Shown: positions 41,974 to 51,186, numbered from the stretch's first letter. The stretch is DNA of 64,000 nt from Paenibacillus algorifonticola (GCF_000971975.1 NZ_LAQO01000018.1:1-64000), one strand, 5' to 3'. Made by a program: numbers and translations. The notes: generated by a model not told the origin, from the sequence alone.

Positions 41974-44325
41974 TCAGCCTTCTTGGGTTTGTATATCCTT
42001 CAATTTGTCGATCAATTGGTATTCCTTGCGAAAATGAATCGGCGACTTTCCGGTATACTTTTTAAACGCGGCATAAAAATGATTTTTACTGGTCAAGCCG
42101 ATCATTTCACATATTGTTCCTGCCAAATGGTCCGTTTCCAGCAAGAGCTGCTTTGCCTTCTCAAAACGATAATCGGTCACATATTGGGTAATGGATTTGC
42201 CCGTCTGATCTTTAAATATTTTGCGGGCATAATTTGTAGATAAGCCTACTTGCTCAGCCAACCCTTCCACCGACAAATTAGGATTATCGAATTCCTGTTG
42301 GATGAGGTCCGTAATGATCAAAACGACCTTGACGTTTTTTTGCGATGAATTTTGATCTCTCCGCTCCATGATTTGCTCGCATACCGCTTGAAACTCCACT
42401 TCCATTTGTTCAATCGTTTCTTGCTTTCTAATTTTCTCCGGCAGGGCAGAGATGCCGTTGTACATTAAATCCTCTTCGTTCAGCATGCCTTTGAAAATTC
42501 TGATCATGCTGCCGCACAGCTGGGATAGGAAAAACATAATTTCATCATAAGGATAACCCTTTAATTCATGAAAAAAATCGCCAATCGCCTGCTGGAGCTT
42601 CTCCCGCTCCCCCATCTTCAGGCTGTCCGTTATCGCTTTCTCGAAAGCGATCGGGTATTCATGCTCCTTCTGCTCATTAGTGCGAATATCCTCAGATGTT
42701 ATGAAAGCATGATGACCATAAATCAGACGATAGCGGGACGCATGATAGGTCAAATTCCAGGAATGCGGAATTTCTTCTATTGTATGAACGACGCTGCCGA
42801 CCGCAGCCGTCACGCTGATTTTCAAATACGAGGAAATGCTAGCCTGTACATCCTGAATGATTTTCAAAATAGCCTGCTGCGTAATCTCGCTTTCGGATGC
42901 CCAATGCAGCAGCATGACAATGCCATCGTCCTGATCGTCAAACACGGACGCTTGAAGCTGGCCTGCAATAATTTCCTCGGCAATATTAGCCGCAGCATAT
43001 TTTATTAAGGACACATCCATTAAATCCATCCGTCCAAAATGCTGCTCGTAACCGTCCAAGCGAAGCATGCAAACTTGAAACAGGTCACCTTTAAATCGAA
43101 TGCCTAGCTCTGAAAGCTGCTTATTATGCACATGCGGAACGTATCCGCCTTTCACAACGAACGTCAGCAGCTCTTTCCTTCTGGCAGGCTTATATCCCGA
43201 AATATTATGCTGCAAATCGCTCACTTTGCTTTCCAAATGCTGAAAGGATTTTGTTAAGAACTCATATTCATTAAGCTGTGCGCCATCGCGCAGCTCTCCA
43301 AGAGACGAGCCCACTCGTTTAATCAGCCGATGAATCGGGGTGTAAATTAAGCGAATGGAGAACAGCACCATCAGCGCCGCAATCGCGATAAAAATAACGG
43401 TCAGCCACACAATAAATTGCTTTAATTTATCTACCTTCGTGAGCAGGCTGTTTATCTCCGCCATGCCAATGAAGCTCCAGCCCAAAGAATCCGCTTTCAT
43501 ATATGAAATTAAATAGCTTTTGCCATCAATTTCTTCCCTCAATTCGCCTTTGCCGAATTTCGATTGAATCACTTTCTTAATATGCGCCTCGCTCCCCCAA
43601 TTTTGGTTGATCAGGCTGGGATCAGAATGAGAGATGACAGTCCCTTCCTCGTTAATGATCATCGATAGAAGAGACTCGTTGCCAATGCCTTTCGTGACTA
43701 GATTTTGCAGCGTCTGCTGGTCCAGGTTTACAACAAACGTACTATCCACGATTTCTTTGGTCGCATATTTGGAATAAACGAGCGAGATCAGGTTTTTGTC
43801 TATTTTTTGATCCGATTTTAAGGCGGCCAAATGACGCGGTATAAAAATGCCCAGCTTGGACGTATTCGTATTTTTAATAATTTGCGTCATATCTTTATCA
43901 TAAAAATCGTCTACTTTTTGCAGCATCGTCTCCGACGAGAAAACGGTATCATTTTCAAAATTATAAATATATATCGATTCAATTAACGGGTTGGCTGCCT
44001 TTAGGTCAATTAAATATTGATTAATTCGGTACGTATCCAGAACCGAGAACTGTTCCCCATACAACCCGTTAATAATATGCTCATTCCCAATATATACGGA
44101 CGAAAAATAAGTATAGGTCGATGAAAGCAGCACATTCGCCGTATTAAAGGATTGATTGTTCATCGTCTCCACCGAGTCGAAAATATCATCGGTCAAATTC
44201 CCCGTCACTTTGTCGACGACAAGAAATGAAAAAATACCGATTAATATAAAACTGACGATTAAATAAGAGAAGATCATTTTTAACAACAACTTGCGCTGCT
44301 GCACGAATTGCTTTATACCCCACAT
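41974..44325 (-). CDS. Membrane-bound AraC-family regulator with extracellular Cache-type sensor, 783 aa
   Basis: This one-component transmembrane regulator is common in Paenibacillus sugar loci. Helix 1 (about 14-35) and helix 2 (about 305-328) enclose an extracytoplasmic sensor with Cache-like features (SIYIYNFENDTVFSSE, GKSYLISYMKADSLGWSFIG). A cytoplasmic linker of about 340 residues follows. The C-terminal double helix-turn-helix at about 675-775 reads SVEGLAEQVGLSTNYARKIF and ICEMIGLTSKNHFYAAFKKY. There is no phosphoacceptor domain. ATG 44325 follows GGGGGCAAGGAATC; the frame's longer start has no ribosome binding site. It heads the binding-protein/permease locus and probably activates it on binding an outside sugar or a loaded binding protein. 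Confidence 0.9.
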   Translation of the reverse strand: MWGIKQFVQQRKLLLKMIFSYLIVSFILIGIFSFLVVDKVTGNLTDDIFDSVETMNNQSFNTANVLLSSTYTYFSSVYIGNEHIINGLYGEQFSVLDTYRINQYLIDLKAANPLIESIYIYNFENDTVFSSETMLQKVDDFYDKDMTQIIKNTNTSKLGIFIPRHLAALKSDQKIDKNLISLVYSKYATKEIVDSTFVVNLDQQTLQNLVTKGIGNESLLSMIINEEGTVISHSDPSLINQNWGSEAHIKKVIQSKFGKGELREEIDGKSYLISYMKADSLGWSFIGMAEINSLLTKVDKLKQFIVWLTVIFIAIAALMVLFSIRLIYTPIHRLIKRVGSSLGELRDGAQLNEYEFLTKSFQHLESKVSDLQHNISGYKPARRKELLTFVVKGGYVPHVHNKQLSELGIRFKGDLFQVCMLRLDGYEQHFGRMDLMDVSLIKYAAANIAEEIIAGQLQASVFDDQDDGIVMLLHWASESEITQQAILKIIQDVQASISSYLKISVTAAVGSVVHTIEEIPHSWNLTYHASRYRLIYGHHAFITSEDIRTNEQKEHEYPIAFEKAITDSLKMGEREKLQQAIGDFFHELKGYPYDEIMFFLSQLCGSMIRIFKGMLNEEDLMYNGISALPEKIRKQETIEQMEVEFQAVCEQIMERRDQNSSQKNVKVVLIITDLIQQEFDNPNLSVEGLAEQVGLSTNYARKIFKDQTGKSITQYVTDYRFEKAKQLLLETDHLAGTICEMIGLTSKNHFYAAFKKYTGKSPIHFRKEYQLIDKLKDIQTQEG

Positions 44326-44493
44326 TGATTCCTTGCCCCCCTGCTTGCTCGATTCCAAAACTACGAATAATAATGATGATATCATGCGCAGATAAGAGAA
44401 GGAACAATAATGGGGATTAACTGGAGGCCAGATCAGCAACGAATTTTAAAGAAATGTATGTAGGTTGATGATATTGGCTGAATTAGTACTTCG

Positions 44494-45663
44494 TTATACA
44501 AGCTTATGCTTGTGAACTCTATTAACCATTTCTGAAGATGCAAACATGATACTAAACAGGATCAGCAAAATAATGGGTACCATGAACATGCCGAATTGGC
44601 TTGCAATAATCCCCATTAATAATGGAATCAGAGTTGAACCCGTATAAGCGCTTGCCATTTCAAGTCCAATTACACTCGAAGAAGCTTTTTCCCCAAATCG
44701 TTCCGGTGTTGCATGAACAATACTAGGATAGATGGGTGCGCCACCTAGCCCTACAACAAACAAGGCTCCTGCAGCAATCCCATATGGAACTGGTAAAATA
44801 AGAATCAGCAGTCCCGCACAGCCAACTAACCCACCGTATCTTATAAGGCTTTTACTTGATACATAGGTCGAGAGAAATCCTGAAAAAATACGTCCTATTA
44901 TGATGCCAATATAAAATAAGGAGGACAGAGCCGCTGCTTTCCCAGGAGAAATCCCTTTACTAGCTATAAAAAAGGATGCCATCCATAGACCTGCGGCTGT
45001 TTCCGAACCATTGTAACAAAGCATCGAAACCATGGACATTTTAACACCAGGGATTTGCAAAGCCTCTCGGTTGCTGACTGCTTTCTTTTCGTCGTCATTT
45101 CCTATCTTTCCGTTCTCCAAAACTTTCCACAAAGACAGCGATGCCAATAATATTGCCAATATAACAGTAAGTAATATCGCTATCGTAACGTATCCTGCAC
45201 GCCAGTCACCTCCATTATCAAGCGAAAATGACATAACAATAGGTCCCGACATTGCTCCAACTCCCCAGAAGCAATGCAGCCAACTCATATGCTTGGCTTT
45301 GAAATGCAGCGCTACATAGTTGCTTAATGCTGCATCTACAGAACCGGCGCCTAAGCCCAAAGGAATTGCAAGAAATATAAAGAATAAAAACTCATTTGAT
45401 ACAGAAAATCCAAATAAGGCGATCGTTGTTGATAGGATGCTGAATAAAGTTACCTTACCTGTGCCGAACCTATGCAACAATCTGCTCGCAAATAAACTGG
45501 ATATAACCGTACAAAATGAGATCACTAACGATATATAACCTGCCATTTCTGTTCTGGCGCCAATATCGAGTTTCATAACTGACCAAGCACTGCCTAGCAA
45601 GGCGTCTGGCAATCCAAGACCTATAAATGCAAGATAAATAACAATTAGCAGTAACGTAACCAT
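44494..45663 (-). CDS. MFS transporter, 389 aa
   Basis: This is a major facilitator with 12 predicted helices. The cytoplasmic loop 2-3 motif is SRLLHRFGTGKVTLFS at about 59-74 (a G-x-x-x-D-R variant). KNGEVLENGKIGNDDE-like charged residues form the central loop between helices 6 and 7 near 190-205. The signature GLGLPDALLGSAWSVMKL-like start places it with sugar or fucose-permease-like exporters (FGWLPD/GLPDALLG) of the AraJ/FucP side of the family. It starts at ATG 45663 after GGGGGAGAGC. It is transcribed away from a MerR regulator gene, which probably controls it. Confidence 0.88.
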   Translation of the reverse strand: MVTLLLIVIYLAFIGLGLPDALLGSAWSVMKLDIGARTEMAGYISLVISFCTVISSLFASRLLHRFGTGKVTLFSILSTTIALFGFSVSNEFLFFIFLAIPLGLGAGSVDAALSNYVALHFKAKHMSWLHCFWGVGAMSGPIVMSFSLDNGGDWRAGYVTIAILLTVILAILLASLSLWKVLENGKIGNDDEKKAVSNREALQIPGVKMSMVSMLCYNGSETAAGLWMASFFIASKGISPGKAAALSSLFYIGIIIGRIFSGFLSTYVSSKSLIRYGGLVGCAGLLILILPVPYGIAAGALFVVGLGGAPIYPSIVHATPERFGEKASSSVIGLEMASAYTGSTLIPLLMGIIASQFGMFMVPIILLILFSIMFASSEMVNRVHKHKLV

Positions 45664-45780
45664 CGTTGCTCTCCCCCTGTGTTTCCTCTTTATCGATGCT
45701 TTACAAGTTCTCTAAGTAAATGCGCACATGAAAGTTTAGTTCTATTCGCCTTTCTAATATGCTACAATCAAAAATTATAA

Positions 45781-45801
45781 ACTTTAAAGTAACTTTAAAG
45801 T
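45781..45801. promoter_or_regulatory. MerR-type operator between the divergent genes
   Basis: ACTTTAAAGT AACTTTAAAGT is a tandem pair of 10-bp palindromes whose halves also form a longer dyad. It lies 28 bases before the MerR ATG and about 120 bases before the MFS gene. AT-rich CTTTAAAG dyads are typical of MerR-family spacers bound by drug- or sugar-responsive members. The assignment is inferred from position. Confidence 0.6.
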
Positions 45802-45828
45802 CAATATCTTAAGTAAAGGAAATAATAT

Positions 45829-46569
45829 ATGGAACCATTTATAAAGATCAGCGATGTCTCAGAAGCTCTCGGTGTGCCTACATCAACATTGAGGTTTTGG
45901 GATAATGAGGGCCTGATCCGCTTTGAACGCAACGACGATAACAACTACCGGAATTTTTCATACCAAACGATGCTCGATATTTGTGATATTATTTTTTTCA
46001 GAAGTCTTGAGCTCCCCCTATCTACAATCAAAATCATCAACACCAAGAGTGCCGATGATTTAAACTTATTATTGAGAGAAACAAAGACTGAATTGGAACA
46101 GAAAATCGCCTATTTACAGCAAGTGACCGAACGAATCGAAGCAAGAGAGAAAAATCTGGAAAAATATCAGCATATGCAAGCTCAACCACTGCGCGTAATA
46201 AAAGCCAAGCTATCACCAGTCCGCTCTTTTAATTTTCAGGATAAAGAAATGGTGCAGTTGTATTTGGATGACCCTGGTCTATCGGCCGATATACTTTCTG
46301 GTCCTTTGAATGATTCAATGGTCTGCGGCATGTTTGTAGATTCGGAGGTAAAAAATATTATACGCGAAGGTGACGATGAAGAAAGAAACTATCTGTATGG
46401 ATTGCTCTGGATGAACCGAGACCAACAAATGAATGCAGAGGAATTTTGGAGCACTTCACAACGTTTGGGGTACAAGCCAGGTCATATTATTTGTAAATAT
46501 CTTGTTTCAACCAAGGAAGAGGGACAAGAACTGCGTAATTTTTTTGAAGCATGGCTAGAGATTGATTAA
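45829..46569 (+). CDS. MerR-family transcriptional regulator, 246 aa
   Basis: The N-terminal winged helix at about 3-72 reads ISDVSEALGVPTSTLRFWDNEGLI and NYRNFSYQTMLDICDII. A coiled-coil dimerisation helix follows at about 85-125 (LLLRETKTELEQKIAYLQQV). The C-terminal 110 residues are an effector-like domain of unrecognised type with the pattern EERNYLYGLLWMNRDQQM, somewhat like GyrI-type ligand domains of BmrR-like regulators. The start is ATG 45829 after AAAGGAAATAAT. It is divergent from the MFS gene, with a dyad between them, so efflux control is the likely job. Confidence 0.9.
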   Translation: MEPFIKISDVSEALGVPTSTLRFWDNEGLIRFERNDDNNYRNFSYQTMLDICDIIFFRSLELPLSTIKIINTKSADDLNLLLRETKTELEQKIAYLQQVTERIEAREKNLEKYQHMQAQPLRVIKAKLSPVRSFNFQDKEMVQLYLDDPGLSADILSGPLNDSMVCGMFVDSEVKNIIREGDDEERNYLYGLLWMNRDQQMNAEEFWSTSQRLGYKPGHIICKYLVSTKEEGQELRNFFEAWLEID

Positions 46570-46625
46570 TTGATTCCCCTCTTGCCCGTCATACAGTCGT
46601 GCTAAGCACGAGTCGTGTTTGGGAA

Positions 46626-46660
46626 GCAGAAAGCCGCTCCATTAGAGAGCGGCTTTCTGC
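46626..46660. terminator. Bidirectional terminator between MerR and GH112 genes
   Basis: GCAGAAAGCCGCTC and GAGCGGCTTTCTGC form a perfect 14-bp stem with a 7-base loop in the convergent gap. The following bases (ATTTGATAAT) are only weakly U-rich. It serves either or both of the genes that end here. Confidence 0.6.
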
Positions 46661-46662
46661 AT

Positions 46663-46702
46663 TTGATAATCTTGGATAATCTTTGATAACCATTGATATC
46701 CT
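46663..46702. repeat. Four 10-bp tandem repeats (TTGATAATCT type)
   Basis: TTGATAATCT, TGGATAATCT, TTGATAACCA and TTGATATCCT follow each other without gaps in the convergent space between the terminator and the stop of the GH112 gene. The unit length equals one helical turn. No role is evident; it may be a slippage-generated micro-repeat or a protein-binding array. Confidence 0.5.
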
Positions 46703-46726
46703 CGCGGATTCATTCATATTGTATTT

Positions 46727-48892
46727 TTATGAACCGCCAATCGTCATGATCATCGTGTCATACGGAGCTAATTTCAACGTTTGTTGCCCATATTCCGTAT
46801 TAATTGTCGTGCTTTGAAGCTGATCGCTGTTGTTAATCGCAACGAGTATTTTACTTTCCGGATAATACGCACACTCCGTATATAAGTTATCTGTCATGTA
46901 CTTCGTTTCGTGCAGCTCATTGCCGGCATAGCGGATCAGGTTCAGCAGCAAGCGGGTATTCTCTAAGCTGAATTCGAACGAAGGAAGGTAGATTCCCTTG
47001 CCTTTGCCAAAAGCATGCGTAGACAGGGTGATTTTTCCGTCCGTTTCATGCGCTACCGCAGCTGACCCGTCGGTAAGATAAATGCTCTTCTTAGCTGTTA
47101 TGCTTGCCCCTTCAGGCACCAATCCGTGCTCGTCACGAGCCTCATAAGTCCACCTGCCATGAACAACTCTGGCACCAGTATCCTCATCCAGACCGAGAAT
47201 ATGGGCCATTCTGAAAAAGCTGTCATACCCTTCAACCGCCGAAGGCTGGTTAACTCCGATAAACGTACCACCCTCATACACCCATTTGGTCAGAATGTCC
47301 ACGCATTTGCTGTCGTTCCAGTGCGTTCCTCCGCTCCATGCTGAACCGGCCGAACCAGCATTGATCACCACATGATAGTCCTGCAGTTTTCCCTGACGGA
47401 TATCCTCAAAATCGATAAACGCCACCTCAACCGGCAATCCGGATAACGCCTCATTGATATGAATCAGATCATGCATATAGGTCTCATGGAAATGGCCGGA
47501 CAGCGTCCACGATCTCAGCTTGCCCCAGCTGTGCAAAATGGCAACCTTCGTCTTGATCTGATACGGCTTGCCTTGCTGATGCAGCTCTTTGATTTCCCTG
47601 AATTCATTGGCAATCTTCTCGATATAATCGCAGAAATCCGGGTAAGGCTCTACCAGATGCAAGTATCCACCCAATCCTATCCGATCAATTGGCTCCCTTA
47701 GCAGGGCGCGACGGATATTGATCCAGTACTTTTTGGCATCCAGCGTAGGATCACCGCCCTCCATAAAGGTAGGCAGTCCGCCTAATCCGACCGGGAACAA
47801 ATAAGGATGCAGCCGGATTTCATGCGTGTCCACTTTTATCCCGGAACACATCCGTGCTTCATAACCCGAGAATACGCATTTGATCATCCCGTCGAAGCCA
47901 AACTCCTGAAAGCGGTCATTATAAGGCTCCATGCCCACCCAGCTGTCATCATAGAAGACGTACGCTAGCTTGCCGTGCTTATGCACAATATCAATCAGCT
48001 GTTTGCTGAAGACGATGACAAAATCATTAATAAAAGCCATCCAGTCGAGCTTGCGCTGCTCCGCCGGAATATGACTGACGCGGTATTTGCCGCCATTTAC
48101 AAAATCCTCAGCCGTCAGCGAATAGCCGTACTTTTTGGCGAACAGATCAAGCGCTTTTGCACTCACCGTGAAATCATATGAACCCCAATCCGAGAACAGA
48201 TGGCGATTGCGCTCACTGCTGCCCCAGATCCAGGCAAAATTATAAAATAAGGAGGTGAACCGGACGACCGTTGTTTCCTTATGCTGGGCGCACCAGTTTT
48301 CCATCCAGTCCAGCATATACTCTTGCGTTTCCAGATACATGGGATCAATCTGCATCAGATGCTCTTTGTCCCAGTTATTCGTGGTGTGATTGTACATGGA
48401 GATCTCTTCCCAGATCCGGTAGGCCATGAAGCTGACCGTGTATTTATGCCAAGGCACAATTCCGGTAAGGACCACATTCCCCGATTCGCGGTCATAATTC
48501 CACTGTTCTCTAGGAACCTCTTCCCCGGTCGTCCGGTCAACAATCTGCCAATACTTAAACGCTTCTTTGGAATCATTGACTCTGAACTGCTCAGCGAAGA
48601 AGTCCTCCATCAGATAAACGGATAAATAATCCTGCACCGCTACCTTCGGATTCGTAATTAAAAAACACTGCTGCAGCTTATCCAGATTTTGCGACGCCCA
48701 TTCATTATGGTCTCTAACGATACAAATCGTAGAATAGATACCGTACCCTGCATTGATAATCTCATCGGACAACTTCGTGCCGTCACTGTCACGAATGACA
48801 TCGGCGCCCCAGCGTTCAGCCAATTCCAGGGTCAGTGCCTCATAGCCGGATTCACCCGGCAGGGTAAAGGCCCCCGTCGTTTTTTTCGACAA
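46727..48892 (-). CDS. GH112 phosphorylase, probably D-galactosyl-beta-1,4-L-rhamnose phosphorylase, 721 aa
   Basis: This is a full-length member of GH112, whose enzymes cleave galactosyl disaccharides with phosphate to release galactose 1-phosphate. The family start FTLPGESGYEALTLELAERW and ADVIRDSDGTKLSDE (containing the catalytic Asp region) is followed by NEWASQNLDK, WHKYTVSFMAYRIWEEISM, WVGMEPYNDRFQEFGFDG and LGGYLHL. The stretch THEIRLHPYLFPVGLGG looks like the galactosyl-rhamnose phosphorylase branch, not the lacto-N-biose branch. There is no signal peptide. It starts at TTG 48892 after AGGAGGGAATC and follows a GH105 gene by 12 bases. The pairing with pectin enzymes supports galactosyl-rhamnose from rhamnogalacturonan I as substrate. 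Confidence 0.88.
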   Translation of the reverse strand: MSKKTTGAFTLPGESGYEALTLELAERWGADVIRDSDGTKLSDEIINAGYGIYSTICIVRDHNEWASQNLDKLQQCFLITNPKVAVQDYLSVYLMEDFFAEQFRVNDSKEAFKYWQIVDRTTGEEVPREQWNYDRESGNVVLTGIVPWHKYTVSFMAYRIWEEISMYNHTTNNWDKEHLMQIDPMYLETQEYMLDWMENWCAQHKETTVVRFTSLFYNFAWIWGSSERNRHLFSDWGSYDFTVSAKALDLFAKKYGYSLTAEDFVNGGKYRVSHIPAEQRKLDWMAFINDFVIVFSKQLIDIVHKHGKLAYVFYDDSWVGMEPYNDRFQEFGFDGMIKCVFSGYEARMCSGIKVDTHEIRLHPYLFPVGLGGLPTFMEGGDPTLDAKKYWINIRRALLREPIDRIGLGGYLHLVEPYPDFCDYIEKIANEFREIKELHQQGKPYQIKTKVAILHSWGKLRSWTLSGHFHETYMHDLIHINEALSGLPVEVAFIDFEDIRQGKLQDYHVVINAGSAGSAWSGGTHWNDSKCVDILTKWVYEGGTFIGVNQPSAVEGYDSFFRMAHILGLDEDTGARVVHGRWTYEARDEHGLVPEGASITAKKSIYLTDGSAAVAHETDGKITLSTHAFGKGKGIYLPSFEFSLENTRLLLNLIRYAGNELHETKYMTDNLYTECAYYPESKILVAINNSDQLQSTTINTEYGQQTLKLAPYDTMIMTIGGS

Positions 48893-48904
48893 ATGGATTC
48901 CCTC

Positions 48905-49924
48905 CTATTTAAGCATATCGGATAGAAAAGCGAGTGCCAGGCCTTGTCCCCAGCCCTGAATCCAATCTTTTGGAATATTGCGGTATCCTTCTCGGTCCTT
49001 CATGACTGCCGTTCCGCCAGATACACCCAGCACCCGTCCATCTTCGCTTATATTTTCCATGATGCCTTTGAGAGCCTTCTGCACATATTTGGTGTGCAGC
49101 GGATTGCCGTTATTGATCATCGCCGCCGCAATTCCGCAGGACGCAGATACCTCCTCATAGGATTCCACGTCATCGAGCAATGTCCGCCACAAGCCGTTCT
49201 CCGTCTGCTCAAGCTTCAGTGCGGCCAACTGGTCCCGGAGCGAGCACTCTACGTCCATACACTGCGGATACAAATACCATTCCTTCAACAGCGGCTTAAC
49301 CTGCGACATCGTATAAGCACCCCAGGCATTCGCTCTCGCCCAGTAAAACCCGGACATGTGATCCTGCTTCACATTATTGTAGCCATGGTACCAGAGCCCG
49401 GTGCTAGGGTCTTGCAGGTATTTAATATGCCAGTAATATTGATTCAGGGCATCCTGAATCATGGCCTGGTCTTGCAGCTTGCTTCCTACCCGCAGCAGGA
49501 AAAATGCCGCCATAAACAGCGTGTCCGCCCAAGCCTGCTCTGGAAAATCATTGGATACGGACACCGTATGCTGCAGCACATGATCTCCGAACCTCAGCGC
49601 ACTATTTTGGAGATAATCCACCTTGCTCATCACAATATCCCAATATTTCTGGTTGCCGGTCTCTTCATACAATGTAATCAGCATATGGCCCATCGCACAG
49701 GTGTTGACCGTCCAGCTCGGCACGCCCAGCTCAATATATTCATCCGCCCAGCTAATAAGCTTATCCAAATACTCTTTATTTCCTGTTGTCTGATAGGCTC
49801 TGGATATGCCGTAATAAGCCACTCCGCAAGGCCAGTCCCATGTTAAATCCATGGCCAATGTTTTTTTGGCAACTTTGTCGATAACGCTTAATATCTCTTC
49901 CCTGTCATAAGTAATTTGAAGCAT
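48905..49924 (-). CDS. GH105 unsaturated galacturonyl hydrolase, second copy, 339 aa
   Basis: This is a cytoplasmic alpha/alpha-barrel enzyme that removes unsaturated galacturonate from rhamnogalacturonan or pectin fragments. The catalytic aspartate lies in WADTLFMAAFFLL at about 140-152. LWYHGYNNVKQDHMSGFYWAR then ANAWGAYTM at about 178-208 and GYRNIPKDWIQGWGQGLAL near 308 are family motifs. It differs enough from the copy at 11.7 kb to be an older paralogue, perhaps for a different saccharide length. It starts at ATG 49924 after GAAGGAGAGGGG. It is cotranscribed with the GH112 gene, and a cre-like site lies upstream. Confidence 0.92.
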   Translation of the reverse strand: MLQITYDREEILSVIDKVAKKTLAMDLTWDWPCGVAYYGISRAYQTTGNKEYLDKLISWADEYIELGVPSWTVNTCAMGHMLITLYEETGNQKYWDIVMSKVDYLQNSALRFGDHVLQHTVSVSNDFPEQAWADTLFMAAFFLLRVGSKLQDQAMIQDALNQYYWHIKYLQDPSTGLWYHGYNNVKQDHMSGFYWARANAWGAYTMSQVKPLLKEWYLYPQCMDVECSLRDQLAALKLEQTENGLWRTLLDDVESYEEVSASCGIAAAMINNGNPLHTKYVQKALKGIMENISEDGRVLGVSGGTAVMKDREGYRNIPKDWIQGWGQGLALAFLSDMLK

Positions 49925-49984
49925 CCTAATTACCCCTCTCCTTCGAACATGTCTCCCAAAGGCGCCTGAGAGCCATCGGGCTTA

Positions 49985-49999
49985 TTGTAAACGCTTTAT
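49985..49999. promoter_or_regulatory. CcpA cre site in the divergent GH105/AraC region
   Basis: TTGTAAACGCTTTAT matches the cre consensus WTGNAANCGNWNNCW at all but one defined position. It is 60 bases upstream of the GH105 start and 157 bases before the divergent AraC gene. Carbon catabolite repression of the GH105-GH112 operon is the simple reading. Confidence 0.65.
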
Positions 50000-50155
50000 A
50001 TTCTCTATTGTAAGCAGTAAAATGGTCTATATCTAAGCGTATTCGCAGAAAAAATGTGCAATTTCAATCATTTATTCTTGTTCACTCATTGAATTCGGAA
50101 GCCCTTTCGCCTATAATCAACTCAAATTAATGTAATGGGAACGGGAGTGTGGAAC

Positions 50156-51097
50156 ATGCCCAGAAAAAAGAAGCCCGTCATTGAATACCGCCACTACAGC
50201 TTGCCTATCAGCTTCCCTGTCTTGCTGTTAAGCGGGGAACGCTGGCGGATTTCGGATATCAAAAGCGAGCATCTTCATTTCCACAACCACTTGGAGATCG
50301 GTATCTGCCATTCGGATAGCGGCATTATGGAAATCAAAGGAGAAACGATCCCTTTTAAGGCAGGCGATGTCACCTTCCTTCCAAGGTATCTCCCTCACAC
50401 CACTTATAGTTCGCCTAATACAGCCAGTCTGTGGTCCTATCTCTTTTTTTCGCCGGAGGATCTGTTTCAGCATTCCTTTAAAAGCGCTTACAGCAGCTTC
50501 GAGCCGAATCTGTGGAGAATGCAGGGAAAGAACTGTATTTTAAATAAGGAGCAGTATCCCAAGGTTTATTCCCTTGCTACATCGGTTGTAGAGGAATTGA
50601 AGCAGCAGAAGCCGTACTATCAGGAAAGTGCCTACGGCTTATTGCTATCCCTCTACATAGAGCTCATTAGAATTCATTCCACGAATGAAATGCTGGCTGA
50701 ACAAGAAGCGGAGCATAGTCTGAAGAGCGATTTTGTCATCTCTCCAGCACTAGAATATATAACGACAAACTATATGACCCCTATTACCATCGATTTTCTG
50801 GCCGATCTATGCCACTTAAGCACCACCCATTTCCGCAGAAAATTCCATGAAATCATGGGCAGCGCTCCTCTTGATTTTCTGAACAGCACCCGGATCGAAG
50901 AGGCCTGCAAGCAGTTGAAGAGCTCAGATTATTCCATCCTCTCGATCTCCGAGCAGGTCGGCTTTCATTCCATTTCCAGCTTTAATCGCGGCTTCTCTAA
51001 GCTTATGGGAGCATCTCCAAAAGAATGGCGTAAAGGGGCTAAATCCGAAGCACAATCGGCAAAGGCGTCGATTTTGGAGTTTACAGGGTGGGTTTGA
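50156..51097 (+). CDS. AraC-family regulator, cupin type, 313 aa
   Basis: This is probably the activator of the divergent GH105-GH112 operon. The cupin domain is at about residues 38-90 (HLHFHNHLEIGICHSDSGIM and KAGDVTFLPRYLPHTTY), and the double helix-turn-helix at about 200-295 (TIDFLADLCHLSTTHFRRKF and SILSISEQVGFHSISSFNRGF). The frame opens at ATG 50135, but that ATG precedes the ribosome binding site GGGAG; ATG 50156 eight bases later is preferred. A second AraC gene follows on the same strand after 89 bases. Confidence 0.9.
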   Translation: MPRKKKPVIEYRHYSLPISFPVLLLSGERWRISDIKSEHLHFHNHLEIGICHSDSGIMEIKGETIPFKAGDVTFLPRYLPHTTYSSPNTASLWSYLFFSPEDLFQHSFKSAYSSFEPNLWRMQGKNCILNKEQYPKVYSLATSVVEELKQQKPYYQESAYGLLLSLYIELIRIHSTNEMLAEQEAEHSLKSDFVISPALEYITTNYMTPITIDFLADLCHLSTTHFRRKFHEIMGSAPLDFLNSTRIEEACKQLKSSDYSILSISEQVGFHSISSFNRGFSKLMGASPKEWRKGAKSEAQSAKASILEFTGWV

Positions 51098-51186
51098 GGT
51101 GGTAGTAACAGGGGCAGGGTATCATGTGGTAATAATCGATTGACCGCTGGCAGACAAGCAGTATTTTCACGACAAGGAGGACATTT

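Noticed and set aside
44499-44514. ACAAGCTTATGCTTGT hairpin at the MFS stop codon
   Set aside because: The 6-bp stem is too short and no U-run follows; it is not a credible terminator.
46663-46702. Possible CRISPR-like array
   Set aside because: Units are only 10 bp and contiguous, with no spacers and no cas genes in the window.
48944-49846. Plus-strand ORF of 300 codons opposite the second GH105 gene
   Set aside because: Antisense to a gene with clear GH105 motifs. Its composition (many His, Arg, Ile) is typical of a reverse-frame artefact.
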